Shown: positions 16,977 to 26,900, numbered from the stretch's first letter. The stretch: 64,000 nt of DNA from Corynebacterium tuberculostearicum (GCF_030503735.1 NZ_CP073096.1:1488001-1552000), one strand, 5' to 3'. Notes: generated by a model not told the origin, from the letters alone. Made by a program: numbers and translations.

Positions 16977-18706
16977 TGACCTGCCTTTCGTGCCTTAATG
17001 GATGGTTCTTCTGGCGCGGGACCTGCCTCCGGCTGAGGCGCTGCCTCCGGCTGGGGTGCTGCCTGAGGCTGCGGTGCAGGGGCCGGTTCCGGGCTCGGCG
17101 CAGGTGCTGGCGCTGGTGCAGGAGCCTGTTCGGCTGCCGGTGCTGGGGCTGGCGTCTCCGCTGCACCAGCGGCTTGAAGGTGCGCCACCTTCTCCGGTGG
17201 CGGCGTAGGCTCCTCTACCTGAGAAAGCTCTGGAGGTGGCGTCATGACACCATCGTCACCGGTTGGTTCTGGTTCAGGGCAAGGCTCCGGTTCGGGCTCT
17301 GGCTTAGGCTCAGGGCATGGCTCCGGTTCGGGCTCAGGTACTGGCTCGGGTTCTTGCACCGGACAATCCACTTCGGACATATTCTCCAAACACTGTGCGG
17401 CGCCTTCCATGATGAGGCCCACGCCGACCAAAGCGATTCCGGCACCGACCAGGCCGAGGCTACCGCTACAGGAGGATTCAATCTCACAGTCTTCTGAGCT
17501 GGTCTGGGTAGTATCGACACATTCTTCAGTACTCTCCCCGGTATTCTCTGGGCACAGTGGTTCTTCGCTTGTGGCCGATTCAGAGGCGGGTTCGGTATCC
17601 ATTTCTGGCTTGGGCTTCGGCTCTGGATTAGATTCTGGTTCCGGGCATGGCTCTTCTACCGGTTGCGGCTGTTCCGGTGCCTCCTGCGGCGGGATAATCT
17701 CCGCCTGCGCCGGCCTAGTGGTCTCTACTTCGCGCTCCGACTGTACTGGTCGGTCGGTGCTTGATTGCTCAGTGCATTCATGGCAATGGCACTCAGCCCT
17801 GTGCTCTGATGAGGTCTCCGTGTGCATTTCTGTCTTGGCTGCAGGATCGGGCTCGGGGTCGGGCTCGGGTGTGCTGATTGGCTCCGGTGCGCGACATTCC
17901 TCAGGTTGAGTAGGCGGTGGCGAAGGAGGCGTCGGTTGTGGTGGAACGGAGGTGGCGTGGTGTGATTCCGGCTTGGAATCAGGCTCCGGCATCGGCTTCG
18001 TGGGAGTTGGAGTCTCTGGGCACTTCTCTACGGGTGCGGGGCAGGCATCATCCATGGGCTTCTCCGGCGCAGGGCATTCTTCCGGCATGGGGCGCTCACA
18101 CACGCACTCGCAGCGCGATTCAAACTCGCTATAGCACAACTCGATCGCATCATCGCGGTCACGACAGGTGCTGGCGATATTGTGATTCGTCTCTTCGATA
18201 ACGCGCCCACCGATGGTGGAAAGAATGGGAATAATAAACCTAGCCAGCGGATGTTTGGTAGCAACCATGGACAAGATGTTCAGCAACGGGATGACTGCTG
18301 AGATGAGCTCAGTTAAGGCAGTATCGGAGACATCGACGACGTCAGCAATAGCACCCGAGCATTGCTCCGCCGAGCTGGTCAGGTGTGCGGCATCCTGGCG
18401 GTCAACATCGAAATCATCCTGCACACCGCGCAGATGCTCGCGCATGGCGCCCTGCGCAATCTGGGAATCATCCTGCTGCAAGTAACCCGCTAGGCCAGCC
18501 CCGCCGCCTTTCGGACGGTTCCCGCCCACGGCCGCAACGGTGTTTTTCACCAAATTTTCGGGCGCAATGCCATCAACCGCACCGACTAACTCGCCTAGCA
18601 GATTCATCGGCATGCTGGGGCCCGAGTAGCTGCCCAGGCAGGCGAATTGAAATTGAGAAATAGCGTTAGAGTAGTCCCCCAACAGGGATTTTGTCAGCGT
18701 ACTCAC
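16970..18706 (-). CDS. Cysteine-rich Pro/Glu-repeat protein with two hydrophobic segments, candidate type VII substrate
   Basis: A 578-residue protein that starts at a GTG overlapping the previous stop. Residues 1-125 look helical. Residues about 131-165 are strongly hydrophobic (LTELISAVIPLLNILSMV). Residues 200-410 and 450-570 are low-complexity Pro-Glu and Pro-Ala repeats. Residues 415-438 form a second hydrophobic stretch (LGLVGAGIALVGVGLIMEG). I count 23 cysteines, many next to Pro-Glu repeats, which is unusual for a cytosolic protein and suggests an oxidised extracellular product. There is no Sec signal peptide. The small helical partner upstream and the promoter shared with esxBA suggest export by the nearby type VII system. 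Function is unknown. Confidence 0.75.
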   Translation of the reverse strand: MSTLTKSLLGDYSNAISQFQFACLGSYSGPSMPMNLLGELVGAVDGIAPENLVKNTVAAVGGNRPKGGGAGLAGYLQQDDSQIAQGAMREHLRGVQDDFDVDRQDAAHLTSSAEQCSGAIADVVDVSDTALTELISAVIPLLNILSMVATKHPLARFIIPILSTIGGRVIEETNHNIASTCRDRDDAIELCYSEFESRCECVCERPMPEECPAPEKPMDDACPAPVEKCPETPTPTKPMPEPDSKPESHHATSVPPQPTPPSPPPTQPEECRAPEPISTPEPDPEPDPAAKTEMHTETSSEHRAECHCHECTEQSSTDRPVQSEREVETTRPAQAEIIPPQEAPEQPQPVEEPCPEPESNPEPKPKPEMDTEPASESATSEEPLCPENTGESTEECVDTTQTSSEDCEIESSCSGSLGLVGAGIALVGVGLIMEGAAQCLENMSEVDCPVQEPEPVPEPEPEPCPEPKPEPEPEPCPEPEPTGDDGVMTPPPELSQVEEPTPPPEKVAHLQAAGAAETPAPAPAAEQAPAPAPAPAPSPEPAPAPQPQAAPQPEAAPQPEAGPAPEEPSIKARKAGQW

Positions 18707-19017
18707 TTGCTGCCAGCCTCCCTGCCGCGTGCAAAGGAGCTGCCAAAGGACTCATCAAAATCGGCGAAGGCGCGCACCTGTTCATGAGCGGCGTGGGCGG
18801 TGGCAGATAAGTTATCCAACCGCTGCCCACCACGCTCATGGATGCGCGCCAAGACATTGCGAATACGCTCACCGTGGCCGCCAAAACTACGTCCGGCCGC
18901 CGCCACCGGAAAATTCGGCACCTCAGCCCAGTGGGCGTCGCGTTGTTCGTCGTTATCGGCTACGACCTGTCGTAGTGCGGACATCGCCTCCGAGGGGCGA
19001 AGAAAGACCTCAGACAC
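18703..19017 (-). CDS. Small helical WXG100-sized protein, first gene of the cassette
   Basis: A 104-residue protein from a GTG start (MSEVFLRPSEAMSALRQVV). It is predicted as two helices separated by a glycine-rich turn (GRSFGGHGERI) where WXG100 proteins carry Trp-X-Gly. Near the C-terminus, FADFDESFG has an aromatic-x3-acid pattern like the YxxxD/E export signal. Size, layout and promoter suggest an Esx-like partner for the large protein whose start overlaps its stop by 4 bp. The lack of a true WXG means assignment to the family is inference. Confidence 0.7.
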   Translation of the reverse strand: MSEVFLRPSEAMSALRQVVADNDEQRDAHWAEVPNFPVAAAGRSFGGHGERIRNVLARIHERGGQRLDNLSATAHAAHEQVRAFADFDESFGSSFARGREAGSK

Positions 19018-19053
19018 TGGTGTATTCCCCCAAATCCATATGCGGTAAAAGTG

Positions 19054-19094
19054 CTCACCTTCATTGGACTGGGGATTGCGCCAAATGGTTCCCT
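19054..19094 (-). promoter_or_regulatory. ECF-like promoter block shared with esxBA
   Basis: On the minus strand the block GGGAACCATTTGG is followed after 9 bp by CAGTCCAATGAAGGTGAG. The esxB upstream region has the same two blocks with the same 9 bp gap (29 of 31 block positions identical). GGAAC at 19088-19092 and AGTCC at 19066-19070 are 17 bp apart, which fits an ECF sigma -35/-10 pair. The cassette GTG start lies 36 bp downstream. Confidence 0.65.
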
Positions 19095-19129
19095 CGGATT
19101 ACAAAAATCTTCCGCACCAAGCAGTGCCT

Positions 19130-20473
19130 CTAGACCGAAGAAACGATGGCGGAAAGCCTCCCTGCAACCTTACGGGCTTGCTCCTTGTCCGCTGCCTCTA
19201 CCATGACGCGGAATACTTCCTCTGTGCCAGATGGGCGCAGCAAGACGCGGCCGGTCTCGCCAAGTTCTTCCTCGGCCTGAGCGATGGCTTCTTGTACTTC
19301 GGGGGCATCCATGATGACGCTCTTATCAGAAACCGGCACGTTAATGAGCACCTGCGGTAGCACGGTCATCACCGATGCCAATTCCTTGAGGGACTTTCCA
19401 GACTTTGCCATGCGCGCCATGATGGACAGGCCGGTAAGGGTGCCGTCGCCAGTCGTGCAATCATCCGGCAGCACCACGTGGCCGGATTGCTCGCCGCCCA
19501 AGGAGAAGTCTCCGCGGTTGAGCTCTTCAAGGACGTAGCGGTCACCCACCGCGGTATGGCGCACCTCAATGCCTTGTTCCTGCATCGCCAGCTTCAGGCC
19601 CAAGTTGGACATCACGGTTGCTACCAAGGTGTTATAGCGCAGGTCATTATCGTCCTTCATGCCCACGGCCAACAGCGCCATAATTTGGTCGCCGTCAATA
19701 ACATTGCCCTCGGCATCCACGGCCAGGCAACGGTCAGCGTCGCCGTCGTGTGCGAGGCCCAAATCGGCGCCGTGCTCGACAACGGCCGCCTGTGCCTTTT
19801 CAATATGCGTCGAACCGCAGTCCTCATTGATATTAAAGGCGTTCGGCTTATTGTGGATAGCAATAACCTCAGCACCGGCCGCCTCATAGGCGATAGGAGC
19901 GACCTTGGAGGCCGCACCATTGGCGGTGTCCACGACCACCTTGATGCCGCTCAAATCCGTAGAGACCACTTCCTTCAAGTGATTGAGGTAGCGCTCGCGT
20001 CCGTCTGGGGCCTCTGAGATGATACGTCCCAGTTTGGTGCCAGTAGGTCCGTCCTCAGTGAGGTTTTCCATGGTGGCCTGAATCTGGTCTTCTACCTCAT
20101 CAGGTAGCTTCTTTCCGCCGGCGGAGAAGAACTTGATGCCATTGTCCGGCATTGGATTATGGGAGGCGGAAATCATCACGCCGAGATCCGCACCGTAGTC
20201 ATCCGTCAGGTAGGCAATTGCTGGGGTCGGCAGCACGCCCACGCGGACCACGTCGACACCGCGGGAGGCCAAACCGGACGCAATCGCCGCATCCAGCATC
20301 TCACCAGAAACACGCGGGTCGCGGCCGATGATGGCCAGCGGCTGGCGCTCATAGGATTCACGCTTAGCGGTAAAAACCTCTGCAGCGGCCTGGCCGAGTC
20401 GCAAAGCCAGAATCGGGGTCAGCTTCTTGTTCGCGAGGCCGCGAACGCCATCGGTTCCAAAAAGTCGAGTCAT
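19130..20473 (-). CDS. glmM: Phosphoglucosamine mutase
   Basis: A 447-residue member of the alpha-D-phosphohexomutase family converting glucosamine-6-phosphate to glucosamine-1-phosphate for UDP-GlcNAc. It starts [15 protein letters not shown]. The phosphoserine loop [14 protein letters not shown] (about residue 100), metal loop DGDADRC and phosphate-binding [12 protein letters not shown] are all intact. It follows rplM-rpsI after a terminator, the common actinobacterial order. The cassette promoter lies directly downstream of its stop. Confidence 0.98.
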   Translation of the reverse strand: MTRLFGTDGVRGLANKKLTPILALRLGQAAAEVFTAKRESYERQPLAIIGRDPRVSGEMLDAAIASGLASRGVDVVRVGVLPTPAIAYLTDDYGADLGVMISASHNPMPDNGIKFFSAGGKKLPDEVEDQIQATMENLTEDGPTGTKLGRIISEAPDGRERYLNHLKEVVSTDLSGIKVVVDTANGAASKVAPIAYEAAGAEVIAIHNKPNAFNINEDCGSTHIEKAQAAVVEHGADLGLAHDGDADRCLAVDAEGNVIDGDQIMALLAVGMKDDNDLRYNTLVATVMSNLGLKLAMQEQGIEVRHTAVGDRYVLEELNRGDFSLGGEQSGHVVLPDDCTTGDGTLTGLSIMARMAKSGKSLKELASVMTVLPQVLINVPVSDKSVIMDAPEVQEAIAQAEEELGETGRVLLRPSGTEEVFRVMVEAADKEQARKVAGRLSAIVSSV

Positions 20474-20591
20474 GCAGTCAATTATGCACGTCTGTGCCCA
20501 GCGATTGCATGTTGGGGCGGTTTAGGCGAAATCAAGCTTTTGGTTTATCGACGGACTGAGCGATATTCCTTCCGTTCGCGCTTCCATAAAA

Positions 20592-20630
20592 CGACGAAAG
20601 CCGCCGCCTCCAAAAGGAAGCAGCGGCTTT
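20592..20630 (-). terminator. Terminator after rplM-rpsI
   Basis: On the minus strand AAAGCCGCTGCTTCC pairs with GGAGGCGGCGGCTTT around a TTTT loop and is followed by CGTCGTTTT. It lies 32 bp past the rpsI stop. Confidence 0.85.
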
Positions 20631-20661
20631 CGTAGCGCTTGCGCGCGCAATAAGAGCGAAA

Positions 20662-21204
20662 TTAACGCTTGGAGTACTGCGGTGCGCGACGTGCCTTGTG
20701 CAGACCGGCCTTCTTACGCTCAACTGCACGAGCATCTCGGGTGAGCAGACCAGCCTTCTTGAGGGTGGTGCGGTCAGCCGGGTTGTAAATGTTCAGTGCA
20801 CGAGCGATAGCCAGACGCAGGGCGCCAGCCTGACCGGTTGGGCCGCCGCCGTTAACGGTGACCTTAAGGTCGAACTGGTTCTCGCGCTCCAGCAGGGTCA
20901 GCGGAGTGAGAATATCCTGCTGGTGCAGCTTGTTCGGGAAGTACTCGCCGAACTCGCGGCCGTTAACCACGATCTGGCCGGAGCCAGCAACGAGGCGAAC
21001 ACGAGCGACGGCGCGCTTACGGCGGCCGACGGTCTGGATCGGACCCTCGTGTACCGGAGCGGCAGCCTCGACCTCTGCCTCAGTCTCCGCGTTGGCGCTA
21101 GCCAACGAATCACCGATGGTGTTGGTGAACTCTTCGGTAGCGGCGCTTGCTGCAGCGATGTCAGCAGCGTCGGCTACGTTGTTGTCGATGTTCTGCTCAG
21201 ACAT
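20662..21204 (-). CDS. rpsI: 30S ribosomal protein S9
   Basis: A 180-residue S9. The conserved core begins about residue 50 ([16 protein letters not shown]) and ends in the basic tail RRAPQYSKR that contacts P-site tRNA. The acidic alanine-rich N-terminal extension of about 50 residues is typical of corynebacterial S9. The start overlaps the rplM stop as TAATG, so the two are coupled. Confidence 0.98.
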   Translation of the reverse strand: MSEQNIDNNVADAADIAAASAATEEFTNTIGDSLASANAETEAEVEAAAPVHEGPIQTVGRRKRAVARVRLVAGSGQIVVNGREFGEYFPNKLHQQDILTPLTLLERENQFDLKVTVNGGGPTGQAGALRLAIARALNIYNPADRTTLKKAGLLTRDARAVERKKAGLHKARRAPQYSKR

Positions 21205-21647
21205 TACTGTGCCACCTGCTTAAACTCGAAGGTTTCCGGCTTCTGGCCGGCGTACGGATGCTCTTCGCCTGCAAAGACGTGCAGCTTCTTGATGGAAGCG
21301 CGGGAGAGCTTGTTGTGCGGCATCATGCCGGCAACGGATTCTTCGATAACGCGGACTGGGTTGGCGTCCAAAGACTGACCCAGGGTCATGGACTTCAGGC
21401 CGCCCGGGTAACCGGAGTGACGGTAGCGCATCTCGCGGCCGCGCTTGACGGAAGAAACGTGGATCTTGTCAGCGTTGATGATGATGACGTGGTCACCAGT
21501 GTCAACGTTCGGTGCGAACTGTGGCTTGTGCTTGCCGCGCAGGAGGTCTGCAACGGTGGAAGCGAGCTTGCCCAGCACCACATCAGTAGCGTCGATGACG
21601 TACCACTTGCGGGTGATGTCACCGCTCTTTGGGTGGAAAGTAGACAA
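21204..21647 (-). CDS. rplM: 50S ribosomal protein L13
   Basis: I place the start at the TTG at 21647, giving 147 residues ([20 protein letters not shown]), the usual corynebacterial length. AAGGAG lies 5 nt upstream. The frame stays open back to an ATG at 21773 that has its own AGGAG, so a 42-residue longer form cannot be excluded from sequence alone. The conserved LRGKHKP and [12 protein letters not shown] segments are present. Confidence 0.95.
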   Translation of the reverse strand: MSTFHPKSGDITRKWYVIDATDVVLGKLASTVADLLRGKHKPQFAPNVDTGDHVIIINADKIHVSSVKRGREMRYRHSGYPGGLKSMTLGQSLDANPVRVIEESVAGMMPHNKLSRASIKKLHVFAGEEHPYAGQKPETFEFKQVAQ

Positions 21648-21814
21648 TTTGACTCCTTGAAAGTCTGTCTCGGAACTGCCGGCCAGCGCTAAGCATCCAT
21701 TCCCTCCCGTACAGCGGCCGGTGGAGACCTGCAGGGAGCTCTTCGCCAGCTGCTTGCCGACGAGCGAACACATAGGTCTCCTACCCTACTTGCTCACCTG
21801 CCCAAAGACCAAAA

Positions 21815-21857
21815 CACCGAAACCGGCACCTTCCGCAGTTCAAATGGAAGGTGCCGG
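21815..21857 (-). terminator. Terminator after esxB-esxA
   Basis: A perfect 12 bp stem (CCGGCACCTTCC at 21823-21834 with GGAAGGTGCCGG at 21846-21857) is followed on the minus strand by TTTCGGTGTTTTGG. It ends the esx transcript 180 bp past esxA. The rplM promoter must lie between this hairpin and 21647; a weak TTGGTC-N18-TAGGGT candidate sits next to it. The stretch 21858-22035 shows nothing else I can support. Confidence 0.85.
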
Positions 21858-22035
21858 CTCGTGGGTGTGGACTAGAAGAAGTACGACTTGAAAGCTAGGA
21901 AAAGATAACAAAGCGTGTACACGCTCTAGTCTCAGCCGCGGCTGCGGCCGCGTCCGCCCCCTGCCAACCGGATATGGCATGTGGCACCGCAGTCCCGACC
22001 GAGAAAATACGGGAATGGACTCGCAGTGGTGAGGT

Positions 22036-22323
22036 TTAGCCCCAGCTGGCAGCGGCGCGGCGGTTGACGTCGCTCATCGCGTCATTGCCTTGGGAAACGG
22101 TCTTTGAGATGGTGGCGAGCACGGTATTGAGCTCCTGGGATGCCTTATCCCACTTGGCCTGTGCCTGGTTATACGCCACGGCGGACTCGCCTTCCCAAGT
22201 GCTCACCATCGGCTGCAGACGAGCCTTCAGGTCTGCCAAGGTGCTGTTAATGCGACCGGAGGTGGCGTTGATATCGGCAGCGGCGGAAGAAATGGCCCCG
22301 AATTCGTACTTGATCTCGGACAT
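22036..22323 (-). CDS. esxA: WXG100 protein, EsxA-like (ESAT-6 family)
   Basis: A 95-residue helical hairpin protein with the turn motif W-E-G (VSTWEGESAVAYNQAQ). It lacks a Sec signal, as expected for a type VII substrate. It pairs with the WXG100 protein encoded 69 bp upstream, and the two should form the heterodimer exported by EccC. A Shine-Dalgarno (AGAAGGGAA) precedes the ATG. A strong terminator follows. Confidence 0.93.
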   Translation of the reverse strand: MSEIKYEFGAISSAAADINATSGRINSTLADLKARLQPMVSTWEGESAVAYNQAQAKWDKASQELNTVLATISKTVSQGNDAMSDVNRRAAASWG

Positions 22324-22392
22324 GTGGTGGTGGATTCCCTTCTGTGAATCTATAGCGTTTTGGCTGTGGAACGGTGCAGTATGCGGTGTGGT

Positions 22393-22707
22393 TTAGAGGG
22401 CGAGGCCGCCGCCAACGTTGGAAAAGGCCTGGGTGTTTTCTGCTTCCACGTTGTCGAAGTTGTGGGCATTGCTGCGGATATTGTCGGAGATGGAGGCCAA
22501 TGCCTCGCGCAACTGCTGTGCAGAGGTGTTATAGCGCTGCATCAGGTCATCGAAGGAGACCTGCGCCTGGCCGGCCCAACTGCCGCGCACGGAATCAACA
22601 ACACCCTGCAGGCGGGTGAGCTCGCCTTGGACTTCATCATTGGTGTTATCGACCTTGCCGGCGGTGGAAATCATGACATCGGCTTGTGTCTTAAAAGTCT
22701 GAGACAT
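22393..22707 (-). CDS. esxB: WXG100 protein, EsxB-like (CFP-10 family)
   Basis: A 104-residue WXG100 protein with turn motif W-A-G (VRGSWAGQAQVSF). Its C-terminal tail contains F-D-N-V-E, which fits the aromatic-x3-acid export signal read by EccC and identifies it as the CFP-10-like partner. It is the first gene of a two-gene operon with esxA. Its 5' region has the shared ECF-like block and a small stem-loop. Confidence 0.92.
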   Translation of the reverse strand: MSQTFKTQADVMISTAGKVDNTNDEVQGELTRLQGVVDSVRGSWAGQAQVSFDDLMQRYNTSAQQLREALASISDNIRSNAHNFDNVEAENTQAFSNVGGGLAL

Positions 22708-22756
22708 AAGAGTGCGCCCCTCCTTAGGGCGGGTGAGATAGTAAGTGTTTCCCCCG

Positions 22757-22780
22757 AAAAAGCAACTGCGTTTCGCAGCT
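22757..22780 (-). other. Stem-loop with T-run in the esxB leader
   Basis: On the minus strand AGCTGCG, loop AAA and CGCAGTT form a 7 bp stem followed by GC and TTTTT. If the shared promoter is used, transcription starts about 10 nt before it. It is too early for a classical attenuator and more likely a 5' stabilising hairpin. A TTCGGGGGAA element follows directly. Confidence 0.4.
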
Positions 22781-22787
22781 GTGCTTT

Positions 22788-22827
22788 CTCACCTTTATTG
22801 GACTGAGTTTTCGGCCAAACGGTTCCC
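22788..22827 (-). promoter_or_regulatory. ECF-like promoter block upstream of esxBA
   Basis: On the minus strand GGGAACCGTTTGG, then 9 bp, then CAGTCCAATAAAGGTGAG. GGAAC (22822-22826) and AGTCC (22800-22804) are 17 bp apart. The same arrangement occurs at 19054-19094 before the three-gene cassette. The esxB start is 80 bp downstream. Confidence 0.65.
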
Positions 22828-22849
22828 GGCTTAAGCAAAATTTTTAATA

Positions 22850-23974
22850 CTATTTTTTGACTAAGCTTTCAGTAGCCATGCGGCAGGCTGCCTTTTGTAC
22901 AGCGTTGGCATTGTGGCGAGTGTGGCAGCCCACGGACATTTGATGTCCGCGGTCCTCCCAAGTAGTCCACTCCACCAATGAGCCGTCTCCGGGATCTTCG
23001 GTATAACTCAGCCGGCCAGCCTTTTCGGTGGCCTCGCGAAGGTCTGGGTCTTCGTCCACTTGAGCGTGGATTTCTTTAAAAAGGGCATCAGCCGGAACGT
23101 TAAACATTTCATCCGCTGCTAAAAGGATGCGCAGGTTGGGATCCTCACCGGTGGCAGTAACTAGGCCATCTTCGACCTTGGTGTGAAATCCGCTAGGTAC
23201 AACCACGGACATTCCCTCGACGTCGAGGTGCTTCTCCCCTGGGTTTAATTTTTCGCTGCCAGGTTTCTGTGCACTTGGCGTTTCGGATTCTAGCGAAGCG
23301 GGCGCGGACTCTGGGGTGCTATCGCGCCCGGGATCGGCCGCGCGTGGTTGCGGGCGCGAGGACTCTGGAGCGGCATCGTCGTTGCTTGATGCTTGGGCGC
23401 CGATAGCCCACCAGGAAGCCCCGGCTACAGCAATGATGACCACTGCAATGGCCACGTGGAAGATATCGATAGCTCCGAGCCAACCGCGCAGACGATCAGA
23501 CCAAGTAGGCGCAATTGGCTCTTCATGCACAGGTGCTTCCATCACCGTGGTGGGTGGAGCCGAGTCAGTGGACTGGGCAGTTGGATGCGGCGATGGAGCT
23601 GCTGTGTATCGTGCAGCCAACGGAGAGATAGCTGGTTCTGGGTCGACAAGGCGTACCCCAGTTACCTCCAATTGCCGGCAGATGATGGTTGTGGCTTCTT
23701 GCGCGATATCGGTGCCAGAAGTATCTGCAACCACGCAAGCTTCTACTTCCGGCCAGGATGGCCCAGCCATCTTGGATATCTGGTCCATGACTTGGCCTAA
23801 GGCCCAGCCTTCCACAATGCCGGTTCCCGGCAGGTCATAGCGGTAGACCGTTTCGGGACCTTCAAAGATAGTGGCCGCATCCAGGATAGTAACCGTAATC
23901 GGTTCTGCACTGGCTAGATCTCCATTGGAGGTAGGGGGCTCGCTGTGCGGATCGGCGCTCAGGTGGGTGGTCAT
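22850..23974 (-). CDS. Type VII secretion-associated protein (Rv3446c family)
   Basis: A 374-residue protein with an N-terminal cytosolic domain (about 1-160), one membrane helix (about 171-194, IFHVAIAVVIIAVAGASWW), a Pro/Ser/Glu linker and an extracytoplasmic domain (about 240-374). This matches the actinobacterial type VII secretion-associated family named after Rv3446c. Its ATG abuts the eccC stop (TAAATG), so it is cotranslated with the secretion ATPase. The precise role of the family is not established. Confidence 0.82.
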   Translation of the reverse strand: MTTHLSADPHSEPPTSNGDLASAEPITVTILDAATIFEGPETVYRYDLPGTGIVEGWALGQVMDQISKMAGPSWPEVEACVVADTSGTDIAQEATTIICRQLEVTGVRLVDPEPAISPLAARYTAAPSPHPTAQSTDSAPPTTVMEAPVHEEPIAPTWSDRLRGWLGAIDIFHVAIAVVIIAVAGASWWAIGAQASSNDDAAPESSRPQPRAADPGRDSTPESAPASLESETPSAQKPGSEKLNPGEKHLDVEGMSVVVPSGFHTKVEDGLVTATGEDPNLRILLAADEMFNVPADALFKEIHAQVDEDPDLREATEKAGRLSYTEDPGDGSLVEWTTWEDRGHQMSVGCHTRHNANAVQKAACRMATESLVKK

Positions 23975-26900
23975 TTACTTCTCTCCTTCTGTGTACACTG
24001 CTTGGGCAATGCCGAGGTTTTCGCCGCGGATGCTCCATTGGCCACGGCCGGGTGGTTGATGGCTGGGTTTTAAGCCAAAGATGGTGCCTTCGTCCCGGTC
24101 GGCGTCGAAAAGCAGCAACGCTGGCTGAAGATCACGCACGGCGGAGAAGAACTGGCCAAAGAGTGCTCGCCCGATGCCGCCGGATTTGCGGGCGATGACT
24201 AGATGCAGGCCGATGTCGCGGGCGTGAGGGAGCAGCTCCAGGAGAGGCGATAAGGCGATATCGCTCAACAGATCAGCATCGTCAATGACCAGGTAAATAT
24301 CTGGGCCCTCCCACCAATCCCGCGCGGCAAGCTGCGCTGGCGTAATGTCCGGACCTGGAAGACGGGATTCCAGCGTGCGGACGGTATCTAGGATGGTCTC
24401 CTGGACGCTGGACTGTGTTGCGGCGTAGGCGGCCACCATGTCTTCGTCCAAGGTTCCCAAGTGGGCGCGGCGCTGATCGATGACCACTAGGCGCGCGTCT
24501 TTGCGCGCGAAGCCACTAATCCCGCGCATGATCTGCGCCAGGAAGGTGGATTTGCCACACCCCTGCGCGCCGATTGCCACGAGGTGCGGCTCGCGAGACG
24601 GATTCCACGTCAGCGTATCGAGGTCACGCCCACCAATGCCCCAGGCAATCTCTCCAGCGAGTACCTCTCCTTGGGCTGCAAGTGCGCCTGGGGTGAGCAC
24701 TGCGGGCAGCATTTTCAAGCTCGGAACTGGGTCGGCCGCAGCATGGACGCGACAAATATGGGCGATGTCTTGGTTAGAAGTGCGGGCCAAGAGCATGTTC
24801 TCCCCTGCCGAAGTGAGCCCGCGCCCTGGCGCGCTGGGGAGCTTTTGCTGCAGCTTGCGGTCAATGAGCGAATCCAGGGCTTCGCCTAAGCGCAATTCGA
24901 GGCGGTTGGCAATGAGATCGCGGATAGCGGGGCGCATCGTGGTCCACCGCGAGGTGGCAATAACTACATGCACATGGGCGGAGGCGCCATCCGCAACGAT
25001 CTCGGTGACCTTCTCCGAAAGATCTTCAAACTCTGCGTTCGAGGTTCCTATATGGTGCCAACCATCAATAACGAGGAAGGTTGCACGTTGTTCTGGGCGG
25101 CGGATAAACCCTGCTACCTCGTCCACGATGCGGCGCACCTTCTCGCCTTCCTCGCGCCCGGCTACACCCGATACGTGGGGCAAACGGTCCAAGGACGCTA
25201 ACTGTCCGCCGCCAAGATCGATGACGTAGAAGCGCGCCTCCCGGGGACTATGCCGCAACGCCAGTGCGGAGACGATGGTGCGCAGCGCGCTCGATTTGCC
25301 GGACTGCGGGCCACCGCACAGGGCCATATGTCCGCCGTGCTGGGTGAAATCAATAATCAGTTCATCCTGGCGTTGGTAGTACGTCCTATCGATAATGCCG
25401 ATGGGGGCGAGCAACTGGCCTTGGTCTGCTGCGGTCGAGGGCGCACGCGCGTCATGCGCGGCAGAAAGTCCCGGCAACGCGGATAGTTCAATGACCGGCG
25501 GTAGCGGCGGCAACCAGATGCGGTGGGCCGACTGCCCGCGCAACTGGGCTTCTTGTGCGGCGGCACGCACGACCTCAGAAAGCACCGTAGTGGATTCATC
25601 GAGAACCACCTCCGAGCCGGCATCTTCTACCTCTTGCGCCCAGCCATGAAAGAGCTGCACACGGCCACTGGGCAAAGCACTGTGGCCGTCTAAAGAACCG
25701 CTGGCTAGCGCCCGGCGCGGCAAAGGACCAGAAACATATGAGGCTTGGAAGCGGGTAAGTGCTTCGGCATCGGACTTGAGGTAGCCCGCGCCGGGTTGGC
25801 CGGGCAAATGGTAAGCATCGGTCACGCCGAGCACCTGGCGGGATTCCGCCGAGGAGAAGGTTTTCAGGCCGATTCGGTAAGACAGGTGGGAATCCAGCCC
25901 CCGCAATCGGCCTTCCTCGAGCCTTTGGGAGGCTAAAAGCAGGTGCACGTGGAGACTGCGTCCCAAGCGGCCGACGGCAACGAAAAGTTCCGCAAAGTCT
26001 GGGTGCTGGCCCAAAAGCTCCGAGAACTCATCGACGACGATAACTAAGGCTGGCAGTGGCCCGTGCTCATCCACTGCGGTGGCGGAGGCATTGTATTCGC
26101 CAACGTTGGCAAAATTCCCGGCGGTGCGCAGGAGCTCTTGCCGGCGGTTCATTTCACCGGAAATGGCATCATACATGCGCTCTACCAGAGTAGATTCCTC
26201 CTCCAGGTTGGTAATCACCGCGGAGGTATGCGGCAGGCGATCACAGCCTAAGAAGGTCGCACCGCCTTTGAAATCCACCAATACGAGGTTGAGCTCGTCT
26301 GGGCTATGAGTGGCGGAAAGCGCGGTCACTAGGGTGCGCAGCAACTCAGATTTTCCGCTGCCCGTCGCACCAATGCACAGGCCGTGCGGACCCATGCCGC
26401 CGTGCGCGGATTCTTTTAGGTCCACCGTGACGGGCTGGCCTACCGTATCGATGCCAATGGGCACCATGAGGCGTGCCGATCCTTCTCGACCCTGCCACAT
26501 TCCGCTAGCAGCCAGTTCTTCTACGTCGCGGTAGCCTAAAAGCCCCATGAGGTCGGTACCGCGGCGGCCGGCGGTGCTATCGGGGCGTCGGAAAGCGGCC
26601 ATGCTACGCGCGAGCAACGTAGAGGAAGGCGCGCTCATGCCATCTGGGGCTCCGAGCACTTCTACGCCGGCTGCGGTAGCCACCTGCAGCTCTTGTCCTG
26701 CTACGAGGCACAGGCCTTCGTGCTCCGCGCGCACTCCCAGGGCAGAAGACGGCGCGCCGCCGACCTCGATGATGGTGGTGTAGGAATCATCGTGAAAGAA
26801 ATTCTCAGTACCGGTGGTCAATACGCCATCGACCACGAGGATGCGAAAGCGCGCCTTTTCCGGCTCGCGGGCATGCGGTAGCCACTTCAGCCACTCCCAC

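Noticed and set aside
17200..17400. Tandem DNA repeat or CRISPR-like array
   Set aside because: The periodic sequence is the codons for Pro-Glu repeats in the 578-residue protein; there are no unique spacers between identical repeats.
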